Of a stretch of DNA of 64,000 nucleotides, positions 17,496-26,841 are shown one piece after another. The stretch lies in contig NZ_SAXA01000001.1 of assembly GCF_004122035.1 (NCBI RefSeq), positions 372,001 through 436,000 of the forward strand, in the 5' to 3' direction. This stretch comes from Ancylomarina salipaludis. GTDB taxonomy: Bacteria > Bacteroidota > Bacteroidia > Bacteroidales > Marinifilaceae. Each line of letters opens with the position of its first letter. The stretch's first letter is position 1. The translations under genes and the position numbers were made by a program. The notes below the pieces were generated by a model. That model ran no database searches and was not told the DNA's origin. It worked only from the letters and a program-made list of their open reading frames with translations.

Positions 17496-18908
17496 GTGAA
17501 GAGATTTTTAACACACCCCATATTCCCTATACTTTCAGATATTGTAACGGAAGAAAACCTTGAATCCTACGTAATTGGAGGCTTTGTTCGTGACCTTTTT
17601 CTTGAAAGAGAATCGAAAGACATTGATGTTGTCGTAATAGGCAGCGGCATCGAATTGGCTAAGAAAGTCGCTGCTCGTGCAGGTAATACTAAGGTCTCTA
17701 TTTTTAAGAGTTACGGTACGGCCATGCTCAAATACAAAGGCTTTGAAATCGAATTTGTAGGCGCACGCAAGGAGTCCTATCAAAGAGATTCACGTAATCC
17801 GATTGTAGAAGATGGGACACTGGATGACGACCAAAAACGTCGGGACTTTACCATTAATGCCTTGGCATTGAGCCTGCATAAAGATAACTTTGGAGAACTT
17901 CTTGATCCCTTTGGAGGCATCGAAGATCTGCAACACAAAATTATCAAAACACCACTTGATCCTATTATCACCTTCTCAGATGATCCTCTGAGAATGATGC
18001 GTGCCATTCGTTTTGCAACCCAACTGGGCTTTAAAATTTCTGATGTTACTTTTGAGGCTATAAAAGCCAATAAGGATAGAATTCACATCATCTCTAAAGA
18101 AAGAATTATTGAAGAGATGAATAAAATTGTGATGTCAAAACAGCCTTCAATTGGGTTTAAATTACTGGATGAAGCGGGCTTACTCGAACTTATTTTTCCT
18201 GAATTTGGCAAATTGAAAGGTAGAGAAACACGAAACGGCATTAGCCATAAAGATAATTTCTATCACACCCTTGAAGTTCTTGACAATTTATGCTGCCACT
18301 CTGACAATTTATGGTTGCGTTGGTCCGCTTTACTTCACGACATTGCCAAACCCAAAACAAAAAAGTTTGTCAAAGGTATTGGCTGGACTTTTCACGCTCA
18401 CAACTTTATAGGCGAGAAAATGGTCCCCCAAATTTTCAAGAACATGAAACTGCCTTTGAATGAAAAAATGAAATTTGTTCAAAAAATGGTTTCCTTACAT
18501 ATGCGCCCTATCGTTTTAGCACAAGAAGTTGTGACCGATTCGGCTATTCGCCGTTTATTATTCGATGCAGGTGACGATATTGAAGAATTAATGCTGCTTT
18601 GCGAAGCTGATATCACATCGAAAAACGAAGCCAAAGTGAAGAAATTTCTGGATAATTTTCAACTCGTACGTCGCAAACTAAAGGAGGTTGAAGAAAAAGA
18701 TACTATCAGAAATTTTCAACCCCCTATCAGTGGTGAAGAAATCATCAGCACTTTCAACCTTTCACCTTCACGTGTTATCGGAGATATAAAAACAGCTATA
18801 AAAGATGCGATTCTCGATGGTGAAATTCAAAACAACTACGAAGAAGCCTATCAGTATATGCTCAAAAAAGGTAAAGAACTTGGCTTAAAAGCCAACTCAA
18901 AAAAGTAA
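17496..18908 (+). CDS. cca: CCA tRNA nucleotidyltransferase with HD domain
   Basis: The enzyme adds or repairs the CCA end of tRNA. It has the class II nucleotidyltransferase head: GGFVRD at residues 28-33, the metal-binding DID at 42-44 and the [11 protein letters not shown] motif near residue 120. An RNA-binding helical region follows. An HD phosphohydrolase domain ([11 protein letters not shown] near residue 280) lies in the C-terminal half, as in many bacterial members. The start is GTG; no nearby ATG keeps the conserved N-terminus. The length of 470 residues is typical for the phylum. It is a single-gene unit with its own terminator. Pure poly(A) polymerase activity is less likely. Confidence 0.93.
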   Translation: MKRFLTHPIFPILSDIVTEENLESYVIGGFVRDLFLERESKDIDVVVIGSGIELAKKVAARAGNTKVSIFKSYGTAMLKYKGFEIEFVGARKESYQRDSRNPIVEDGTLDDDQKRRDFTINALALSLHKDNFGELLDPFGGIEDLQHKIIKTPLDPIITFSDDPLRMMRAIRFATQLGFKISDVTFEAIKANKDRIHIISKERIIEEMNKIVMSKQPSIGFKLLDEAGLLELIFPEFGKLKGRETRNGISHKDNFYHTLEVLDNLCCHSDNLWLRWSALLHDIAKPKTKKFVKGIGWTFHAHNFIGEKMVPQIFKNMKLPLNEKMKFVQKMVSLHMRPIVLAQEVVTDSAIRRLLFDAGDDIEELMLLCEADITSKNEAKVKKFLDNFQLVRRKLKEVEEKDTIRNFQPPISGEEIISTFNLSPSRVIGDIKTAIKDAILDGEIQNNYEEAYQYMLKKGKELGLKANSKK

Positions 18909-18911
18909 ATA

Positions 18912-18943
18912 AAAAACTCGAATGTTTCATTCGAGTTTTTTTT
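18912..18943 (+). terminator. Rho-independent terminator of cca
   Basis: AAAAACTCGAATG pairs with CATTCGAGTTTTT around a three-base loop and is followed by further T residues. It starts three bases after the stop codon. Confidence 0.9.
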
Positions 18944-19007
18944 ATGAAACACTTAAAACATAGTTAAAAAAAACATTAAAATTTAAAAAGGGAAAGCATA
19001 TTATATC

Positions 19008-19015
19008 TACTTTTG
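19008..19015 (+). promoter_or_regulatory. -7 box (TACTTTTG) for the hydrogenase gene
   Basis: TACTTTTG matches TAnnTTTG and lies 45 bases before the ATG. The upstream region is A-rich and has no clear -33 TTTG. Confidence 0.5.
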
Positions 19016-19060
19016 CGGCGTCAAAAAAAACAATCCTAACAACCCAAAAATACAGCAAAA

Positions 19061-20503
19061 ATGGCTTACGTAGATAATACAATGATTATTCGAAGAGATC
19101 TGGTTGCCAATATGGCAGAGCTCTTTAACGATGACAAACTTGTTTCTAATCTTGATAGGGTTCCCCTTGAAATGGCTCCAAGAAATAGAGAAGACGCGGA
19201 TCGATGCTGTATATTTAAGGAAAGAGTCATCATTAAAGAAAAGTTAATTCCACTTTTGGGTTTCGAACTTGAAGATGATCGTGATGAACTTAAAACACTA
19301 GGTGAATATGCAACAGAAGCTCTTCAGAGAGAAAATCCTATCGAAAAGATACTAACTGTTGTTGACGAAGCCTGTACCTCATGTGTTCAGAATTCATATA
19401 TCGTAACCAATCTGTGTAAGGGGTGTGTGGCTCATCCATGTATGATGAACTGCCCTAAAAAAGCAGTAAGCTGGAATGCGAATGGTCAGGCTCAAATTGA
19501 TCCTAAAAACTGTATCAACTGTGGGATCTGCATGAATGTTTGCCCTTATCATTCAATTATTTTCATGCCTGTACCATGCGAGAATGCCTGTCCTGTAGGT
19601 GCCATCTCTAAAAATGAGCACGGTAAGGAACAAATTGATGAAGAAAAATGTATCGATTGTGGTAAGTGTATTACAGCTTGTCCATTTGGTTCAATTATGG
19701 AGAATTCACAAATCATCGATGTGATGAAATCTCTAAAATCAGAACAAGAAACGATCGCTCTGGTTGCTCCAGCCCTATATGGCCAATTCAAATATAAAAC
19801 AGAAAATGTTATTGGTGCCATAAAAACACTTGGCTTCCATGACGTGATTGAAGTTGCTAAAGGTGCAAATGTCACAACCGTAAATGAGGCAGATGAGTTA
19901 CTTGAACGTCTGGAAGACAAAGCTCCATTTATGACCACATCATGTTGTCCGGCCTATGTTTCAGCTGTAAAAAAACATATTCCAATGATGGAGCAGTACG
20001 TATCGCACACAAAAAGTCCGATGTATTACACTGCTGAATTAGCTAAGAAACAATACCCAAATGCCAAATTGGTATTTATTGGTCCATGTATTGCTAAACG
20101 CCGTGAAGGAATGGCTGATCCGAATGTGGATTATGTGATGACATTTGAGGAGTTGTCCGGTCTGTTTAGAGGATGGCATATAAATATCGATGGTAATCCA
20201 ATTGAGCTTGACAGAAGTATTAAAAATCACGGTCGTGCTTATGCTGCCAGTGGTGGTGTTGCTCAATCGGTGCTGGAGGTAAAACCATACGTCAATATAA
20301 AACCTGTTATCGTAAATGGCTTAGACAAAAAGAAAATCAATATGCTAAAAGCCTTTGCAAAAACCGGAAAAACCAGTGGTAATTTCATTGAAGTGATGGC
20401 TTGTGAAGGAGGCTGTATTGCAGGGCCTAGCTCCCATTACGATCCTAAAACAGGACTGAAAATATATCAGAATAATTTGAAGGAATTTCCTGAAGATTTA
20501 TAA
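19061..20503 (+). CDS. [FeFe] hydrogenase, monomeric, group B-like
   Basis: The enzyme interconverts protons and hydrogen, most likely releasing H2 from reduced ferredoxin in fermentation. The N-terminal half has many cysteines in ferredoxin-like sets: CTSC and CKGC near 107-130, CINCGICMNVC near 150, CENAC near 171 and CIDCGKCITAC near 197. The H-cluster motifs follow: TSCCPAY near 292 (L1), FIGPCIAKRRE near 339 (L2) and EVMACEGGCIAGP near 444 (L3). The changes from group A consensus (Tyr for Trp in L1, GPC for MPC in L2, GPSS in place of GGGQ in L3) suggest the group B enzymes common in anaerobic Bacteroidota. No NADH-binding subunits or maturases HydEFG are nearby. Confidence 0.9.
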   Translation: MAYVDNTMIIRRDLVANMAELFNDDKLVSNLDRVPLEMAPRNREDADRCCIFKERVIIKEKLIPLLGFELEDDRDELKTLGEYATEALQRENPIEKILTVVDEACTSCVQNSYIVTNLCKGCVAHPCMMNCPKKAVSWNANGQAQIDPKNCINCGICMNVCPYHSIIFMPVPCENACPVGAISKNEHGKEQIDEEKCIDCGKCITACPFGSIMENSQIIDVMKSLKSEQETIALVAPALYGQFKYKTENVIGAIKTLGFHDVIEVAKGANVTTVNEADELLERLEDKAPFMTTSCCPAYVSAVKKHIPMMEQYVSHTKSPMYYTAELAKKQYPNAKLVFIGPCIAKRREGMADPNVDYVMTFEELSGLFRGWHINIDGNPIELDRSIKNHGRAYAASGGVAQSVLEVKPYVNIKPVIVNGLDKKKINMLKAFAKTGKTSGNFIEVMACEGGCIAGPSSHYDPKTGLKIYQNNLKEFPEDL

Positions 20504-20520
20504 TTCAAATTCAATTATTA

Positions 20521-20561
20521 AAAAAATGGTCTGTCTCAAAACAAGAGACAGACCATTTTTT
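20521..20561. terminator. Bidirectional rho-independent terminator
   Basis: A perfect 17-bp stem with a seven-base loop is flanked by A and T runs that are part of the stem. It lies between the convergent hydrogenase and histidine kinase genes and can serve both. Confidence 0.93.
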
Positions 20562-20591
20562 ATTTTCGTCTGCACGAATTTCTCCTTGCAA

Positions 20592-21950
20592 TTAAAAAGT
20601 TAGTGTAAATGTTGTTTTTTCATCAGGAATAGAATGTGCAGTAATTGTACCACCATGCAAACGTACAATTTGCTTTGATAGAGCCAATCCAATTCCGGAT
20701 CCCTTAGGTTTGGTGGTAAAAAATGGAATAAAAACTTTATCCAACACCTCCTTTATTATACCTTGCCCGTTATCGGTAAGCTGAATCGAAATCCGTCCAC
20801 GCTTATTCAAATAGGCCCTCAAACTTATTTTAGGGTTCTCGGTATGTTCAAGTGCATGAATTGAATTCTTTATCAAATTAATCAATACCTGCTCAATTAA
20901 AAGTTCGTCAGCTGAAAGCTCAATCGATTCAGGATCAATACTGATACTACACTCAATATTACGATTTTTCATCTCTTCTTTCATCAACATATGGATGTTG
21001 TCGAAAAGTTGCTTAACAGGAAAAATACTAAAATTCGGATTCGGTATCTTAGTCAGATTTCGATAAGTATCAACAAAATGCAACAAACCCGAACTACGTT
21101 TTTGAATTGTTGCCAAAGCCATCTTCACTTCGGTAATCGTTTCTTGATCTTTTTCATCAAACTTACTGACATTACTCATCCCAAAATCATCAAGAATAGT
21201 AGTCAATGTATTCGATAAAGAAGAAATGGGGGTAATAGAATTCATGATTTCATGAGTTAAAACACGAATCAATTTTTGCCACGATTCTATTTCCTGTTCC
21301 TCAAGCTCGTATTGGATATTTTTAATCGAAACCAGAATAACCTGTCTGTCGTTTATTTTAAACTCGGTAGCATAAATCGCCAATTGCAAAATATCATCAT
21401 TATCATTAACCTTGATCAGCGTATTTTCACCATGCTTAAGTTTCAGAAGCGCCTCAACAAATTCAGGACTGAAACTTTCTAAATCCTGAATTTTAGTCAG
21501 ATTACTAACCTGAAACAGTTTCTTGGAAGCATTGTTTATCATCTCAACCGAACCATCGCGATGAAATGCTATCAGTGAAATTCCAATATGCTGAATAACG
21601 GTTTGCAAGTAAAAATAATGCTCCTCCTTCTCGGCCCTGATTTTCTGAAAATCAGAAATCACCGCATTAAAAGACTCCTGCAATTTATCAAAAGAACTCC
21701 CTAAGCCCTGCACCTTAAAATTTCTTGTAAAATCAGAATAGCGTATCGATTCCAGGAAATTTTTAAGCAACCTATTGGTTTTTTCAACGTACTTAATCAT
21801 CTCGTAAATCTGATAGATAATTACAAGAAAAATAAGACTGGCTGTCGTATAATAGTTATTCTTTGACAAAACAAAAGCCAATAGAAATATAGCTGCAGAA
21901 AGCGCTACAATCCTAAAAATAAAATTAAGTCTGAAGCTTTTATAAACCAT
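20592..21950 (-). CDS. Membrane sensor histidine kinase (NtrB/NtrY-like)
   Basis: This 452-residue kinase has two hydrophobic segments (about residues 12-45) with almost no periplasmic loop, then a HAMP-like linker, a PAS domain (about 115-215), a phosphoacceptor helix with THEIMNSITP (His near 233) and an ATPase domain. The N box NLIKNSIHAL, the G1 box DNGQGI and the G2 box GSGIGLALSKQIV are intact. The lack of a real external loop suggests it senses a membrane or internal signal. It overlaps the end of the upstream response regulator gene by 11 bases, so the two are co-translated partners. Confidence 0.92.
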   Translation of the reverse strand: MVYKSFRLNFIFRIVALSAAIFLLAFVLSKNNYYTTASLIFLVIIYQIYEMIKYVEKTNRLLKNFLESIRYSDFTRNFKVQGLGSSFDKLQESFNAVISDFQKIRAEKEEHYFYLQTVIQHIGISLIAFHRDGSVEMINNASKKLFQVSNLTKIQDLESFSPEFVEALLKLKHGENTLIKVNDNDDILQLAIYATEFKINDRQVILVSIKNIQYELEEQEIESWQKLIRVLTHEIMNSITPISSLSNTLTTILDDFGMSNVSKFDEKDQETITEVKMALATIQKRSSGLLHFVDTYRNLTKIPNPNFSIFPVKQLFDNIHMLMKEEMKNRNIECSISIDPESIELSADELLIEQVLINLIKNSIHALEHTENPKISLRAYLNKRGRISIQLTDNGQGIIKEVLDKVFIPFFTTKPKGSGIGLALSKQIVRLHGGTITAHSIPDEKTTFTLTF

Positions 21951-23313
21951 ATTTCTCTAATCTTCGATACAAGGATGTTCTAGTTAAACCAAGTTCTCCG
22001 GCTGCTTTCGAAATGTTTCCCTGATTGGTTTTTAATACTTTCTGAATGATATTCTTTTCCACCTCTTCCAAATTGTAACTATCCAGCTCAACATCGCTTT
22101 GTTGCGAATGTCCGGTATTAATCTGAAAATCGCTGGGTTGCAAATTATTATCATCGGCCATAATTACTGCACGCTCCATCAAATGCTGAAGTTCGCGTAC
22201 ATTTCCGGGCCAGGAATAATCGTATAATTTATTGATACACGCTTTTGAAAGTGGACCAAAACTCTTCTTATACTTCTTCGCATAAATCTTCAAGAAATGT
22301 TCTGCCAATAAAGGAATATCCTCGTATCGTTCGTTTAGTGCCGGCAAACTAATCTCTACTGTATTAATTCGGTAAAGCAAATCCTGTCTGTAATTTTCCT
22401 CAGCTACCATCTGAAGAATAGGCATATTTGTTGCACAAATCAGTCGAATATCAATCGGAATCGGTTTGTTTGACCCCACACGAATAACTTCGCGTCTTTC
22501 AAGAACCGTCAGTAATTTAGCCTGCATAGGCAAAGATAAGTTACCTATTTCATCCAGAAACAGTGTCCCTCCTGAGGCGATTTCAAAACGACCGGGACGA
22601 TCCGCTCTTGCATCGGTAAAAGCACCCTTTACATGACCAAACAATTCACTCTCGAATAAGTTTTCATTAATTGAACCCAAGTCAACACTTACAAACACCT
22701 CATCCTTTCTCGACGAATTTCGATGAAGAGCTCGCGCAACAAGTTCTTTTCCCGTTCCATTCTCTCCCAATATTAAAACATTGGCATCTGTTACCGCCAC
22801 CTTTTGTATGGTCGAAAAAACAGTTTGCATTTCAGGAGAAACACCAATAAAATCATTGAAAGGCTGATCCAAAACCGCATTCAACTCTTTTTGCTTGGAT
22901 TTTAATTGCTTCACCTCTTCTTTCGATTTTCTAAGTTTGATCGCTGAAGAAATTGTGGCCATTAGCTTTTCATTTTGCCAAGGCTTTAAAATAAAATCAG
23001 TCGCACCTGCCTTGATTGCTTTTACAGATTTCTCAACATCACCATAAGCCGTGATGAAAAGCACAACCGCTCGGGGATCAATTTCAAGAATTCGATTCAA
23101 CCAATGATAGCCCTCCTGCCCACTAATGGCATCCTTTGTAAAATTCATATCCAAAAGAATCACATCATAGGTTTCCTGCTTCATCAATTTGGGAATCAAT
23201 TCAGGATCTGATTCGGTGTGAATCAACTCAACATGCTGCTTCAACAGCAATTTCAATGAAAAAAGAATATCTTCATTATCATCAATTGCTAAAATTTTTC
23301 CGACTTTACTCAT
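21940..23313 (-). CDS. Sigma-54-dependent response regulator (NtrC family)
   Basis: The protein has a receiver domain (phosphoacceptor Asp55 in ILLDMNF, acidic pocket Asp11-Asp12) and a AAA+ domain with Walker A GENGTGKE near 176. The sigma-54 contact loop reads GAFTDA instead of GAFTGA and is followed by FLDEIG. A C-terminal Fis-type helix-turn-helix (NISKAAGELGLTRTSLYRRL) completes it. It should drive sigma-54 promoters when phosphorylated by the kinase encoded next to it. The divergent permease operon has a sigma-54 promoter and dyad sites in the shared intergenic region, making it the likely target. Confidence 0.94.
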   Translation of the reverse strand: MSKVGKILAIDDNEDILFSLKLLLKQHVELIHTESDPELIPKLMKQETYDVILLDMNFTKDAISGQEGYHWLNRILEIDPRAVVLFITAYGDVEKSVKAIKAGATDFILKPWQNEKLMATISSAIKLRKSKEEVKQLKSKQKELNAVLDQPFNDFIGVSPEMQTVFSTIQKVAVTDANVLILGENGTGKELVARALHRNSSRKDEVFVSVDLGSINENLFESELFGHVKGAFTDARADRPGRFEIASGGTLFLDEIGNLSLPMQAKLLTVLERREVIRVGSNKPIPIDIRLICATNMPILQMVAEENYRQDLLYRINTVEISLPALNERYEDIPLLAEHFLKIYAKKYKKSFGPLSKACINKLYDYSWPGNVRELQHLMERAVIMADDNNLQPSDFQINTGHSQQSDVELDSYNLEEVEKNIIQKVLKTNQGNISKAAGELGLTRTSLYRRLEKYGL

Positions 23314-23390
23314 TGTTTCCGTTTTTATATCTCAACTGCTTAAGTTCTAATCTAACCAAAGCCTTTTCATCTTCTTTTTTGATTTGTATG

Positions 23391-23406
23391 TGTCCAAAAT
23401 CGAACA
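23391..23406. promoter_or_regulatory. Dyad site 1 for an NtrC-type activator
   Basis: TGTCCAAAATCGAACA has the form TGTnC-N6-GnACA. It matches dyad 2 in outer bases and spacing. It lies 78 bases upstream of the regulator start and about 140 bases upstream of the -24/-12 promoter. Confidence 0.55.
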
Positions 23407-23443
23407 TCAAGATAGGACTAAAAATCCAAAATCAAAACAAAAA

Positions 23444-23459
23444 TGTTCGATTTCGTACA
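23444..23459. promoter_or_regulatory. Dyad site 2 for an NtrC-type activator
   Basis: TGTTCGATTTCGTACA has the form TGTnC-N6-GnACA, the same as dyad 1. A weaker third copy (TGTTCGAAAATCGATCA, 23465-23481) starts 21 bases on, two helical turns away, which fits cooperative binding of oligomers. Confidence 0.6.
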
Positions 23460-23546
23460 AAATTTGTTCGAAAATCGATCATTTTGCAAATCTAAAAATG
23501 ATTAAATTACTGCATGATAAGCTGATATACAACAAACAAGATTTTT

Positions 23547-23562
23547 TGGCACGAAACTAGCT
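23547..23562 (+). promoter_or_regulatory. Sigma-54 (-24/-12) promoter of the permease operon
   Basis: TGGCACGAAACTAGCT carries a perfect -24 half (TGGCACG) and a GC at -12, with exactly 10 bases between GG and GC. Only the -12 box departs from TTGC (TAGC). The start of transcription would be near 23573, about 150 bases before the permease ATG. Confidence 0.8.
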
Positions 23563-23721
23563 GATAAATAAACTCATAAAGTATTCGAGTGTAATCATAA
23601 ATTCTGTTTTCTATTATAAAAATTTTGGTAATTGAAGAAGGAAAATAAATCAGCCGAAAATTTAAAATAATATTATTTTAAATTCGCAAAACAATTCTCG
23701 AAACAACAGATATATTAATTA

Positions 23722-26070
23722 ATGTTCAAAATTTTTCTAAATACTGTTTTCAGGAAACTCTATCTTCAAAAGGGATATTCACTGATTAATATTTTAGGTT
23801 TAGCTACAGGAATTACTTGTAGCTTACTTATTTTATTATGGGTTGAATACGAATTAAGTTTTGATTCATTTCATCAAAACAAAAGCCAGATATACAGTGT
23901 TTACGAAAATCAGACCTATGCTGATGGTGAAACTTTCACCGTTTATGCAACCCCTGCGCCACTTGCCGCCAATCTGAAAGAAAATATTGATGAAATTGAT
24001 AAGGCTACTCGCATTTCAAGAACATGGGGGAAATTAATGCTAAGCACTGAAGGATCAACTTTTGTTGAAAATTCGGGATTATGTGTTGATCCGGATTTCT
24101 TCAAAATATTTAGTTTTCCGGTCCTTCTTGGCAACCCCAACCTAGTTATGCCGGATGAACGATCAATTGTTATTACTGAAAAGATGTCCAAACGCTATTT
24201 CGGAGAGGACAATCCATTGGGAAAAACCATCAGCATCAATACAAATCTTAAATATCATGTCAGTGCGGTTCTTAAGGACTCGCCTAAAAATTCGTCACTC
24301 TATTTTGACTTTTTATTACCCTTCAACTTTATTAAAGAAAATTGGGGATTTAATCTAAACAATTGGGATTCTCATGCATTTTTAACGATAATCCAAATTA
24401 AAAACAACACCTATATACCAAGTTTAGAGACTAAAATAAAACCCTATATCAAACAAAACCTAAAACAATCAAATACCGATCTGGCATTACAAAAGTTTTC
24501 TGATTATCACCTCCATTCAATCAATGGGAACAAACTCAGTCCCATTCTGTACATCAGAATTTTCACCCTGGTTGCGTTTATTATCTTATTGATTGCCTGT
24601 TTTAACTATATGAACCTATCCACAGCACGTTCAGAACGACGAGCCAGAGAAGTTGCTGTAAGAAAAGTTGTAGGCGCGCACAAAAGAGGATTGTTCGCTT
24701 TATTTATGGCTGAATCAATTTTCATCAGTCTGCTAGCTTTTGGATTAGCAATTGTACTCGTGGAGTTACTTCTACCCTTTTTTAAGGAATTAACACAAAG
24801 AGATCTCACCTTAAAATTATCCAATCCAACTTTACTTTTATCTTTTGCTGCAATCGTTCTGTTTACCGGTTTTGTTTCGGGAAGCTATCCAGCTTTATAT
24901 TTATCATCGTTTAAACCCATTCGAATCCTCAAGGGAAAATTATACCGCGATTCCCATTTATTTCGTAAATTGATGGTTATTATTCAATTTATAATATCAG
25001 TAGCTCTCATTATTTGCTCAAGCGTTATTTACAGACAATTGGATTTTCTTCAAGATAAAGATGTTGGCTACCAGAAAGACAACATCATTTACATTGAGAT
25101 GCTGGATAATTTCCAGAAACACTATCCAAAATTGAAGGAAAATCTGATTAAAATACCCGGTGTACTTAAGGTTACTGCGGCCAACCAAATGCCCATTAAT
25201 TTTACAAATTCAACATCAGATATTTCTTGGAAAGGGAAGTCGAAAGATGCAAAAGATGTCTTGTTCCAGTTAAGTTTCGTCGATTATGATTTTATTGAAA
25301 CTTTTGAAATGGAAGTCCTACAAGGACGTGCTTTTTCATCAAAACAAGGCGCTGACAGTCTAAAACTGGTTATTAACGAAGCTGCTGCTTCCGTTATGAA
25401 TATGAAATATACCATTGGAGAAAAAGTCAAAATTTGGGATTACGAGGGCGAAGTCATTGGTATTGTCAAAAATTTCAATTTTAACAGCTTACAAGTTGGT
25501 GTCAAACCCTTACTCATGCTTATGAGCTCCGATGAATTTAAATATATTGCAATTAAAACATCGGGAGACGAACAACCCATAATAAACAAAATTAGGGAAA
25601 CCTGGAGCAAATCTTTTCCTAAAATACCTTTCTCATATCGCCTCTTGAAAGATGATTTCTCATATTTATACAAAGCCGAATCACGCATGAGTCTGGTTTT
25701 TATATCCTTTACTCTAATAGCGATAATTATATCGGCACTGGGCTTATTTGGCTTGTCATCATACATTATTGAACAGAAATATAAGGAAATGGGGATCCGA
25801 AAAGTTTTTGGCGCTGAATTTCAAAACCTGTTAAGATCATTCCTCTACCGTTTTCTGAAATGGATATTACTAGCCAACCTTATTGCCTGGCCAATTGCTT
25901 ATTTTCTTATGCAATGGTGGTTAGCAGGTTTTGCTTATCGAATTCATATTTCGTGGATGGAATTTTTGGGAGCTGGCCTTCTGTCTATCCTAATTGCCTT
26001 TATAACGGTTTTTTATCAGAGTTATAAAATATCAACAATTGCCCCTATAAAAGCAATTAGATACGAATAA
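23722..26070 (+). CDS. ABC transporter permease, MacB/FtsX type (first)
   Basis: This 782-residue permease has an N-terminal membrane helix (GYSLINILGLATGITCSLLI), a periplasmic MacB-like core domain (about 45-270), three helices with an FtsX domain (about 285-410), a short helix near 425, a second periplasmic domain and a final FtsX-like block of three helices (about 660-780). The segments ARSERRAREVAVRKVVGA and YKEMGIRKVFGAEF are the typical coupling regions for the ATPase. Such long permeases are common in Bacteroidota and may work in lipoprotein, peptide or drug handling or in envelope stress. The gene is first after the sigma-54 promoter, with the ATPase 42 bases downstream. Confidence 0.9.
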   Translation: MFKIFLNTVFRKLYLQKGYSLINILGLATGITCSLLILLWVEYELSFDSFHQNKSQIYSVYENQTYADGETFTVYATPAPLAANLKENIDEIDKATRISRTWGKLMLSTEGSTFVENSGLCVDPDFFKIFSFPVLLGNPNLVMPDERSIVITEKMSKRYFGEDNPLGKTISINTNLKYHVSAVLKDSPKNSSLYFDFLLPFNFIKENWGFNLNNWDSHAFLTIIQIKNNTYIPSLETKIKPYIKQNLKQSNTDLALQKFSDYHLHSINGNKLSPILYIRIFTLVAFIILLIACFNYMNLSTARSERRAREVAVRKVVGAHKRGLFALFMAESIFISLLAFGLAIVLVELLLPFFKELTQRDLTLKLSNPTLLLSFAAIVLFTGFVSGSYPALYLSSFKPIRILKGKLYRDSHLFRKLMVIIQFIISVALIICSSVIYRQLDFLQDKDVGYQKDNIIYIEMLDNFQKHYPKLKENLIKIPGVLKVTAANQMPINFTNSTSDISWKGKSKDAKDVLFQLSFVDYDFIETFEMEVLQGRAFSSKQGADSLKLVINEAAASVMNMKYTIGEKVKIWDYEGEVIGIVKNFNFNSLQVGVKPLLMLMSSDEFKYIAIKTSGDEQPIINKIRETWSKSFPKIPFSYRLLKDDFSYLYKAESRMSLVFISFTLIAIIISALGLFGLSSYIIEQKYKEMGIRKVFGAEFQNLLRSFLYRFLKWILLANLIAWPIAYFLMQWWLAGFAYRIHISWMEFLGAGLLSILIAFITVFYQSYKISTIAPIKAIRYE

Positions 26071-26112
26071 AATGACACACTATATTTCTCACAAACTGAA
26101 ATTAAAGATATC

Positions 26113-26796
26113 ATGATAAAGACAAACAACTTAATGAAAAAATTCAGAACCAATGAGGTGGAAACCACTGCTCTGAATAACGTAAACCTGGAAATAAATG
26201 AAGGTGAATTTGTTGCTATCATGGGGCCCTCCGGTTGTGGAAAATCGACGCTACTTAATATTCTGGGTTTATTGGACAACCCTAGTAGTGGCGAGCTTTT
26301 TTTCTACAACGAACGTGTTGACGGATATAATGAACGACAACGAACCAATCTCAGAAAAGAAAACATTGGCTTTGTTTTCCAAAGTTTTAATTTGATTGAA
26401 GAACTAACCATTTATGAGAATGTAGAACTTCCCTTACTCTACATGAAAGTTTCAAGTTCGGAGCGAAAAAGACGTGTCAATGAGACCTTAGACAGAATGA
26501 AAATTATGCACAGAGCCAAGCATTTCCCCCAGCAATTATCCGGAGGACAACAACAACGAGCTGCCATTGCCCGTGCGGTTATCACAAACCCAAAACTCAT
26601 TTTAGCCGATGAGCCGACTGGGAATCTCGACTCAACCAATGGAGAAGAGGTGATGAATCTGCTGACTCAGCTCAACGAGACGGGAACCACCATCGTGATG
26701 GTAACCCACTCCCCTTCAGATGCGGATCGTTCTCATCGAATCATTCAACTTTTCGACGGACATATTGTAACTGAAAATATGAGACAAAAACTGTAA
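26113..26796 (+). CDS. ABC transporter ATP-binding protein (LolD/MacB type)
   Basis: This 227-residue ATPase has Walker A GPSGCGKST (residues 38-46), a Q-loop in FVFQSFNLIEELT, the signature LSGGQQQR near 142, Walker B LILADEPTGNLDS and a switch histidine in MVTHSP. It belongs to the LolD/MacB/FtsE group that powers FtsX-like permeases without moving substrate through a channel. It sits between two long permeases with gaps of 42 and 45 bases and should serve one or both. Confidence 0.95.
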   Translation: MIKTNNLMKKFRTNEVETTALNNVNLEINEGEFVAIMGPSGCGKSTLLNILGLLDNPSSGELFFYNERVDGYNERQRTNLRKENIGFVFQSFNLIEELTIYENVELPLLYMKVSSSERKRRVNETLDRMKIMHRAKHFPQQLSGGQQQRAAIARAVITNPKLILADEPTGNLDSTNGEEVMNLLTQLNETGTTIVMVTHSPSDADRSHRIIQLFDGHIVTENMRQKL

Positions 26797-26841
26797 TCTC
26801 TAAAAATATTTGACCTACTTATGGAATAAAAGAACAATCCT

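Larger units (their letters stand above)
23314..23721. other. Regulatory region between the NtrC-type regulator and the permease operon
   Basis: This 408-base region has no gene. It contains two 16-bp dyads and a degenerate third copy (23391-23481), a sigma-54 promoter (23547-23562) and a 150-base AT-rich leader before the permease start. The layout of activator sites about 75-170 bases upstream of a -24/-12 promoter is typical for enhancer-dependent control. Confidence 0.7.
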
